DNA of 64,000 nucleotides, taken from contig JAPLQX010000044.1 of NCBI GenBank assembly GCA_026399435.1, positions 38,440 to 102,439 on the forward strand, in the 5' to 3' direction. The position numbers and the translations under genes were made by a program. The stretch's first letter is position 1. Each line of letters starts with the position of its first letter. Of the stretch, positions 59,303 through 64,000 are shown in pieces. The notes below the pieces were generated by a model. That model did not search any database. It was not told the DNA's origin and saw only the letters and a program-made list of their open reading frames with translations. This DNA is from Rhodocyclales bacterium (GTDB lineage: Bacteria > Pseudomonadota > Gammaproteobacteria > Burkholderiales > Rhodocyclaceae).

Positions 59303-59941
59303 CTACCACTTGAGGAGCCGCCTGCCGATCCACAGGCCGAGAACGGCGAAAGCCAGCGTCGGCAGATAGTGCCATTCGACGACGTGAGCAATGGAGTCAT
59401 TGGCCTCCTGCAGCCTTAGCCACAGCGCTCCAACACTGAATGCGGACAGGATCGCCACGCTACCCGCCCAGTGAAAATGCGTGCTGGCGTAGTTGCGCAT
59501 GATGTAGAAGGTCCAGGCGGTGGGCAGGAAGGCCACGAGGACGATGCAACTGGTGCACTCGATGGTGTGCAGCGGCAATGCGGCTGGGGGGCTATCGGCG
59601 CGCCAGGCAAACCACATCACGACCAGGAACAGCGCGAACATCCATAGCGGAGCGAAGGCCAGACCGCGCTTCTGATGAAGATCGGGGAAGGACAGCAGGG
59701 CCGCGCTGAGCGAGGCGGCAACGAAGACCGCGAACAGGATGACGATCTCGGCGACGAACCACGGCTGACTTATTGCCTGGGTCCAGTCCGGACGCAAGCC
59801 GGAAACCGCCAGCGATACCGCCAGGTACGCGGCGCCGGCGCCAATCAACTTCAGGCTCAACAGGTAGGGGTGCGGTGCCGGCTTGACCATCGACGCCTCG
59901 CCGGCCAGTTGTACGACCAGTTGTTCAAAGTCTTTCATCAT
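59303..59941 (-). CDS. nrsF: NrsF-type (DUF1109) anti-sigma factor
   Basis: Six-helix inner-membrane protein of 212 residues in the DUF1109/NrsF family, negative regulators of SigF-type ECF factors. A short cytoplasmic N-terminal part (FEQLVVQLAGEA) precedes the helices. The conserved Cys pair region IECTSCIVLV (about 128-137) suggests sensing through cysteine oxidation, as proposed for Caulobacter NrsF. Its ATG overlaps the sigma gene stop by four bases. The pair controls the plus-strand genes at 60.6-64 kb by inference. Confidence 0.88.
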   Translation of the reverse strand: MMKDFEQLVVQLAGEASMVKPAPHPYLLSLKLIGAGAAYLAVSLAVSGLRPDWTQAISQPWFVAEIVILFAVFVAASLSAALLSFPDLHQKRGLAFAPLWMFALFLVVMWFAWRADSPPAALPLHTIECTSCIVLVAFLPTAWTFYIMRNYASTHFHWAGSVAILSAFSVGALWLRLQEANDSIAHVVEWHYLPTLAFAVLGLWIGRRLLKW

Positions 59942-60474
59942 CGTTCCAGTTTCTGGCGCAACACCTTGTAGGCCCGGTGTGCCGCGACCTTCACCGCCGA
60001 CTCGGTCATACCCAGCGTCGTCGCCACCTCTTTGGAGGTGTAACCCTCTTGATGGATCAATCGCAGGATGGTCGCCTGTTTTTCCGGCAGTTTGAGGACT
60101 TCCCCGCTGATGGATTCGTAACTGATGGCCGGTTCGGTTACATCCGCGCCAAAAATATTTTCCAGGTCGTCAATATCCTCTGCATGGCGCAATTGATCCG
60201 CGTAATGCACGCGCAGGTAATCCTGCAGGCGAAATTTGGCGATCGCATACATCCACGGCTTGTAAGGCCGATTGCCGTCGTAGGTGTGTCGAGCCTTGTG
60301 GATGGAGACCAGGATTTCCTGCAGCACGTCATCGGCATCGCCTTCGAAGCCGATGCGCCGGGAAAGGAAGGGTCTCAACAGCCGGGCGGTTTCTCTCAGC
60401 AGCTCCGCGTAGGCGGCCTGGTCGCCCCCCAGCGCCTTGCGCATCATCCCTTCCAGGTCGGCTTTTTCTTCCAC
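59938..60474 (-). CDS. sigF: SigF-type ECF sigma factor
   Basis: ECF sigma factor of 178 residues. Region 2: FEGDADDVLQEILVSIHKARHTYDGNRPYKPWMYAIAKF in parts (about 45-82). Region 4: LPEKQATILRLIHQEGYTSKEVATTLGMTESAVKVAAHRAYKVL in parts. The neighbour is a DUF1109 anti-sigma factor, the standard SigF arrangement. A sequence GTAACC-N16-CGAA, the SigF promoter form known from Caulobacter, lies just outside this gene facing msrA. Confidence 0.92.
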   Translation of the reverse strand: MEEKADLEGMMRKALGGDQAAYAELLRETARLLRPFLSRRIGFEGDADDVLQEILVSIHKARHTYDGNRPYKPWMYAIAKFRLQDYLRVHYADQLRHAEDIDDLENIFGADVTEPAISYESISGEVLKLPEKQATILRLIHQEGYTSKEVATTLGMTESAVKVAAHRAYKVLRQKLER

Positions 60475-60487
60475 GATGAATATTGAT

Positions 60488-60513
60488 GTAACCGTTTTGG
60501 CCGCAGCTTCGAA
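60488..60513 (+). promoter_or_regulatory. Predicted SigF promoter in front of msrA
   Basis: GTAACC (60488-60493) and CGAA (60510-60513) with exactly 16 bases between, on the plus strand, 114 bases before msrA. It equals the SigF consensus reported for Caulobacter. Confidence 0.65.
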
Positions 60514-60627
60514 TCAAGGGGCAGACGGAACGAAATCACCGCTCCGCAACCATAGCCCGGCAAGGCAACCATGGGTAATGATGCCATCGTTTCAGGCCGA
60601 ACATCACAGCGATGTGGGAGAGATTCA

Positions 60628-61281
60628 ATGATTCAAGCCCTCAACAGCAGCAACCGGTTCGTCAAGAGTGTTTGTCGCCATATCTTCACCGGGGCGGGCT
60701 GTCTCATGCTCAGCCTCGGTGCTGCAGTAGGTGCGTCTGCCGCCCCGGTCGAGCAGACCGCAGTTTTTGCGGGCGGCTGCTTCTGGGGCGTAGACGCCGT
60801 GTTCAAGCACGTCAAGGGCGTGTCCGACGTCGTATCCGGCTACGCCGGCGGCAGCGCAGCCACGGCCCGTTACGATCAGGTGAGCAGCGGCGATACGGGG
60901 CACGCCGAATCGGTGCAGATTCGTTTCAATCCGGCGCAGGTGTCGTATCAACAATTGCTGCAGGTATTCCTGAGCGTGGCTCACGATCCGACACAGCTCA
61001 ATCGCCAGGGGCCCGATACCGGCACTCAATACCGCTCCGCGATCTTTTATACCAGTGCCGAACAACAGGCGGCCACACGTGCCTATCTCGCGCAACTGAA
61101 TACTGCGCACGTCTTTTCGAGGCCCATCGTCACCCAAGTCGTGCCGCTGGAGAAGTTCTATCCCGCTGAAAAATATCACCAGAACTATTTGGCATTGCAT
61201 CCCAACCAGCCTTATATCGTCTTCAACGATCTTCCCAAGCTGCAGGAACTGCGCAAGCAGTTCCCGGGCCTGTACCAATAA
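60628..61281 (+). CDS. msrA: MsrA, exported peptide-methionine (S)-S-oxide reductase
   Basis: Reduces methionine S-sulfoxide in proteins. The catalytic motif GGCFWGVDAVF has the Cys at about residue 50; GYAGGSAATARYDQVSSGDTGHAESV in parts and QYRSAIFY are typical. An N-terminal hydrophobic stretch (about 16-38, ending ASAAP) looks like a signal peptide, so it should act in the periplasm. Resolving Cys residues near the C-terminus are absent, so reduction may need an outside thiol partner, for example the DUF1223 protein. ATG 60628 has GGGAGA upstream. The product has 217 residues. Confidence 0.92.
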   Translation: MIQALNSSNRFVKSVCRHIFTGAGCLMLSLGAAVGASAAPVEQTAVFAGGCFWGVDAVFKHVKGVSDVVSGYAGGSAATARYDQVSSGDTGHAESVQIRFNPAQVSYQQLLQVFLSVAHDPTQLNRQGPDTGTQYRSAIFYTSAEQQAATRAYLAQLNTAHVFSRPIVTQVVPLEKFYPAEKYHQNYLALHPNQPYIVFNDLPKLQELRKQFPGLYQ

Positions 61282-61420
61282 CGCAGCCGTGGAAATCCCG
61301 TGTCAAGCACAAGTGCGATCGGATCATCGGGGTTCGCGACGGGCCTGTCGCCAAACGTCGCCGGCGACGGTTCTTCACCTGACCCCACTGCGCTGAGCTG
61401 TACCGTCGGAACCCAACGCA

Positions 61421-62203
61421 ATGTACCTGCATAGAAACTTCATCATCACCCTGGTCGCCGTATCCGCGGCCGCTCTGCCGGCAACGGGCTTTTCGGCTTG
61501 TGATGCGCGCAGCGGGCCGAAGACCGCAGCCCTGGTCGAGCTCTATACCTCCGAGGGCTGCTCCAGTTGTCCTCCGGCTGACCGGCAGTTGAGTCAAATG
61601 CGCCAGGCCCTCGATCCCGCGGCGGAAGTCGTCCCGTTGGCGCTGCACGTCGGCTATTGGGATTACATCGGCTGGAAGGATCCCTACGCGCAAGAAGTCT
61701 TCTCCGAACGCCAAAGCTGGTTGGTACGCGCCAATCAGCAACGATCCGTCTATACGCCGCAGTTCTTTGTCGGCGGCGCGGAACTGCGCTCACGGCAGGG
61801 CGGACTGCGCGAGCAGGTTCGGCAACTGAATGCCATGCCGGCATCGGCCACCATTCGGGTGCAGGCCGGCCCGACCACGAGCGGGGCACTGGCGCTCAGC
61901 GCCGAGGCTAGGACTGCTGTCGCAAACCCTCCGGCGGCGCTGTACTTCGCTGTGACAGAGAGCGGCCTGGTTTCGAAAGTAATGCGAGGCGAAAACAGCG
62001 GCGTAACGCTCGCGCACGATCATGTGGTGCGCGCGTGGATTGGACCCATCCGTCTCGCGAACGGTGCCGCAAGGGTCGAACGTCAAATTGCACTACCGCC
62101 CGACTGGAGTCGCGCGGACCTGGACGTAGTCGCATTCGTCCAGGATGAGAGCAACGGCAGCGTGCTGCAGGCGCTGCTTGCCCATCGATGTGCGGGTTCC
62201 TGA
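61421..62203 (+). CDS. DUF1223 exported thioredoxin-like protein
   Basis: A 260-residue periplasmic protein. A signal peptide spans about residues 1-26. The mature start has VELYTSEGCSSCPPADRQL, a thioredoxin-like CxxC (Cys-Ser-Ser-Cys, about 47-50), then YWDYIGWKDPYAQEVFSERQ in parts and YTPQFFVGG. This is the DUF1223 family, of unknown function. Placement between MsrA and the methionine-sulfoxide reductase-type genes fits a thiol supply role; this is inference. It ends 21 bases before the cytochrome b gene. Confidence 0.87.
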   Translation: MYLHRNFIITLVAVSAAALPATGFSACDARSGPKTAALVELYTSEGCSSCPPADRQLSQMRQALDPAAEVVPLALHVGYWDYIGWKDPYAQEVFSERQSWLVRANQQRSVYTPQFFVGGAELRSRQGGLREQVRQLNAMPASATIRVQAGPTTSGALALSAEARTAVANPPAALYFAVTESGLVSKVMRGENSGVTLAHDHVVRAWIGPIRLANGAARVERQIALPPDWSRADLDVVAFVQDESNGSVLQALLAHRCAGS

Positions 62204-62223
62204 GCGCGGATTCGCGGCCTGCC

Positions 62224-62820
62224 ATGACCGAAGCCAGTCCATCCATCCATCCCGCCTGGTTGCGTGCGACGCACTGGCTCAATGCCATCGCCGTGGTGAT
62301 TCTCGCCATGAGCGGCTGGCGCATCTACAACGCGGCGCCCTTCTTCGATTTCAGGTTCGCCAAGGCGATAACCTTGGGAGGCTGGCTCGGCGGGGCCATT
62401 CAGTGGCACTTCGCAGCGATGTGGCTGCTGGCCGCCAATGGCCTCGCGTACCTGATTCTGAATCTCGCTACCGGGCGCTTGCGGGCGAAGTTTTTTCCCT
62501 TGTCGCCGCGCGCCGTCGTGGCCGATCTGGTCGCCGCACTGCGTGGCCGGCTATCGCACGCCGACCTGAGCCGGTACAACGCGGCGCAGCGAGCGGCCTA
62601 CCTGTTTGTGATGCTCGACGCCGTGCTGCTGGTGCTGTCGGGCCTGGTGCTGTGGAAGTCGGTTCAGTTCCCGGTGCTCCGCGAACTGCTTTGCGGTTAC
62701 GAGACGGCGCGACGCATACATTTCTTTGCCATGTCCGCCCTGGGCGCGTTCGTCGTGGTGCACCTGGCAATGGTCGCACTGGTGCCGCGTTCATTTCTGA
62801 CCATGATTCGCGGACGTTAA
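62224..62820 (+). CDS. yedZ1: Cytochrome b561-type haem membrane subunit (YedZ1-like)
   Basis: Four-helix haem b protein of 198 residues. Haem ligand candidates are His in RATHWLNAIAVV (helix 1), WHFAAMWL (helix 2), and RIHFFAMSALGAFVVVHLAM (helix 4, two His). It would pass electrons from quinol to the molybdoenzyme encoded 11 bases downstream. The Azospira yedZ1 gene holds the same place. Start ATG 62224 is chosen because the product then begins in the usual SIHPAWLRATHWLN region; an earlier start at 62188 overlaps DUF1223. Confidence 0.85.
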   Translation: MTEASPSIHPAWLRATHWLNAIAVVILAMSGWRIYNAAPFFDFRFAKAITLGGWLGGAIQWHFAAMWLLAANGLAYLILNLATGRLRAKFFPLSPRAVVADLVAALRGRLSHADLSRYNAAQRAAYLFVMLDAVLLVLSGLVLWKSVQFPVLRELLCGYETARRIHFFAMSALGAFVVVHLAMVALVPRSFLTMIRGR

Positions 62821-62831
62821 GGAGACTCAGG

Positions 62832-63608
62832 ATGATCCGGAAGACCCCCCGGCTGCCGGCGATCGACGGCGACGCAGTTGTAAAGGAAGCGCTGGGACGC
62901 ATCAAAGTGCCCTCCCGCCGCGCGTTCCTGCAGCGTTCGTTGACGCTCGGCGGACTTTCCCTGCTGACCGGTTGCGCGATCGTCGATGAGGAAAGCGTCG
63001 AGACTGCCCTGATGAGGGTGTCGCGCTTCAATGACCGGGTGCAGGGTTGGCTCTTCGACCCGAAACTGCTCGCACCGACCTATCCCGAATCGATGATCAC
63101 GCGGCCGTTTCCGTTCAACGCATACTACGGCGAGGACGAAATACGCCAGGTCGAGGCAGACAGCTACCGCTTGGAGGTCACCGGAATGGTCGCCGACAAG
63201 CACGCATGGACACTCGCCGAACTTCAGGCGCTGCCGCAGACAGACCAGATAACGCGGCACATCTGCGTCGAGGGCTGGAGCGCCATCGGCAAGTGGGGTG
63301 GCGTACCGTTCTCGAGTTTCCTCGCACGCATCGGCGCGGACACAAGTGCAAAGTACGTCGGCTTCAAGTGCGCCGACGACTATTACACGAGCATCGACAT
63401 GCCGACTGCACTGCACGCGCAGACGCTGCTCACCTTGAGCTACGACGGCCAGCCGCTGCCGCCCGAATACGGCTTCCCGATGAAGCTGCGCATGCCGACC
63501 AAGCTCGGCTACAAGAATCCGAAGCACATCCAGGCGATTTTCGTTACCAACACCTACCCCGGCGGTTACTGGGAAGACCAGGGGTACAACTGGTTCGGCG
63601 GCAGCTGA
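62832..63608 (+). CDS. yedY1: Sulfite-oxidase-family molybdoenzyme (YedY1/MsrP-like)
   Basis: Periplasmic molybdopterin protein of 258 residues likely reducing methionine sulfoxide. A twin-arginine signal (SRRAFLQRS, residues 32-40) is followed by LTGCAIVDEE, which also fits a lipobox, so it may be a Tat lipoprotein. The Mo-ligand Cys is in RHICVEGWSAIGKWGG (about 145). It ends in YPGGYWEDQGYNWFGG. There is no C-terminal dimerisation domain, unlike SoxC or true sulfite oxidase. GGAGA precedes ATG 62832. Paired with the cytochrome b gene. Confidence 0.88.
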   Translation: MIRKTPRLPAIDGDAVVKEALGRIKVPSRRAFLQRSLTLGGLSLLTGCAIVDEESVETALMRVSRFNDRVQGWLFDPKLLAPTYPESMITRPFPFNAYYGEDEIRQVEADSYRLEVTGMVADKHAWTLAELQALPQTDQITRHICVEGWSAIGKWGGVPFSSFLARIGADTSAKYVGFKCADDYYTSIDMPTALHAQTLLTLSYDGQPLPPEYGFPMKLRMPTKLGYKNPKHIQAIFVTNTYPGGYWEDQGYNWFGGS

Positions 63609-63679
63609 GCAATCCTCAGGTGCCCTGAAGCAAAGCAGCACTGCACTCACTTACCCAACCACACAATAAGGAAATCACC

Positions 63680-63949
63680 ATGAAAAAGATCACTGCAGCC
63701 CTTCTTTCCATTGGCATTCTGCTGGCCGGTGGCAACGCGATGGCCGACGACGCAATGATGAAAAAGGACACGATGGCCAAGGACACGATGGCCAAGGACG
63801 GCATGAAGAAGGACACCATGGCCAAGGACAGCATGAAAAAGGACACGATGGCCAAGGACAGCATGAAAAAGGACAGCATGAAGAAGGACACGATGAAGAA
63901 GGACACGATGGCCAAGGACGGCATGAACAAGGACGAGATGAAGAAGTAA
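63680..63949 (+). CDS. mrpX: Methionine-rich pentapeptide MXKDX repeat protein (MrpX-like)
   Basis: Exported 89-residue protein. A signal peptide (1-22, ending AMA) is followed by 12 tandem pentapeptides of form Met-Lys/Ala/Asn-Lys-Asp-Thr/Ser/Gly/Glu. The 67-residue mature part has 14 Met (about 21%) and mostly Lys and Asp otherwise. This is the MXKDX repeat family; in Azospira suillum, MrpX of this type is oxidised by hypochlorite and re-reduced by YedY1. AAGGAAA lies before the ATG. It is likely co-regulated with the genes in front. Confidence 0.9.
   Translation: MKKITAALLSIGILLAGGNAMADDAMMKKDTMAKDTMAKDGMKKDTMAKDSMKKDTMAKDSMKKDSMKKDTMKKDTMAKDGMNKDEMKK
63758..63937 (+). repeat. 15-bp tandem coding repeats in mrpX
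   Basis: Twelve 15-base units (ATGAAAAAGGACACG and variants) encode the pentapeptides. Unit number could change by slippage or recombination, altering the length of the protein without frame loss. Confidence 0.85.
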
Positions 63950-64000
63950 GCTTGGTCCCTGATCCAGCACAAGCTTCGCAGTGGGGGGTGCAGGCCGGTA

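Noticed and set aside
62145..63608. A single 487-residue protein ending in the molybdoenzyme
   Set aside because: The first 229 codons are a shadow frame of DUF1223 and the cytochrome b gene. The molybdoenzyme has its own ribosome site and Tat signal from ATG 62832.
62832..63608. Possible SoxC, completing the sox pathway
   Set aside because: The protein is too short, lacks the dimerisation domain, has no soxD beside it and is paired with a b-type cytochrome in a SigF locus.
63758..63937. CRISPR-like array of short repeats
   Set aside because: The repeats are 15-bp, in frame, without spacers, and encode the MXKDX pentapeptides.

Overview
The window is a GC-rich chromosomal segment of a betaproteobacterium. 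The evidence is a set of gene orders I know from that class: queA-tgt-yajC-secD-secF, rpsP-rimM-trmD-rplS, holC-pepA facing lptF-lptG, ilvB-ilvH-ilvC-pssA-leuA, and xseB-ispA-dxs-folE2 beside a Rieske oxygenase. A thiosulfate-oxidation (sox) locus suggests a sulfur-oxidising or mixotrophic member of the Rhodocyclales/Nitrosomonadales; the genus is not decided. I found no rRNA, phage, insertion sequence or CRISPR array. One tRNA gene, tRNA-Leu(CAA), is present.

Layout. 1-5.2 kb: the 5' part of a MacA/HlyD-type efflux adaptor, then soxYZAXB on the minus strand, with single-haem SoxA and SoxX and no soxCD in the window. 5.4-11.3 kb: a phosphoesterase, a Ser/Thr kinase fused to a UspA domain, an exported rhodanese, an enlarged YeiH-type transporter with a 42-residue membrane protein behind it, a UspA protein and a membrane-anchored protein. 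11.5-32.6 kb: kup, tRNA-Leu, a Crp/Fnr regulator, queA-tgt-yajC-secDF, purB, holC-pepA, lptFG, a sigma factor cluster and ilvBHC. 32.7-45.7 kb: pssA, a leucine-rich mini-ORF before leuA, wrbA, yihY, pyrF, the rpsP operon, folE2, dxs, ispA and xseB. 46-52.5 kb: an accessory metabolic block with a Rieske oxygenase, an EamA transporter, a TPP enzyme, a flavin dehydrogenase and a coiled-coil protein. 52.5-55.2 kb: an ECF sigma/anti-sigma operon with an exported catalase-like peroxidase. 55.3-59.1 kb: an SDR, a hydrolase, a thioesterase, a thiamine-binding-type protein, a hidden 41-residue membrane ORF and a frameshifted RraA-like gene. 59.3-64 kb: a SigF/NrsF locus with exported MsrA, a DUF1223 protein, a YedZ-like cytochrome b, a YedY-like molybdoenzyme and a methionine-rich MXKDX repeat protein. 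This last set resembles the hypochlorite-defence system described in Azospira suillum.

How the parts work together. Two separate ECF systems appear to control periplasmic oxidant defence, one against peroxide and one against methionine oxidation. The sox genes, rhodanese and YeiH-like transporter look like a sulfur-handling neighbourhood, and similar 7-3-7 inverted repeats sit in two of its promoter regions. A family of about 60-bp intergenic hairpins occurs at five places (six units). Their stems differ in sequence but keep pairing, so the fold appears to be conserved.
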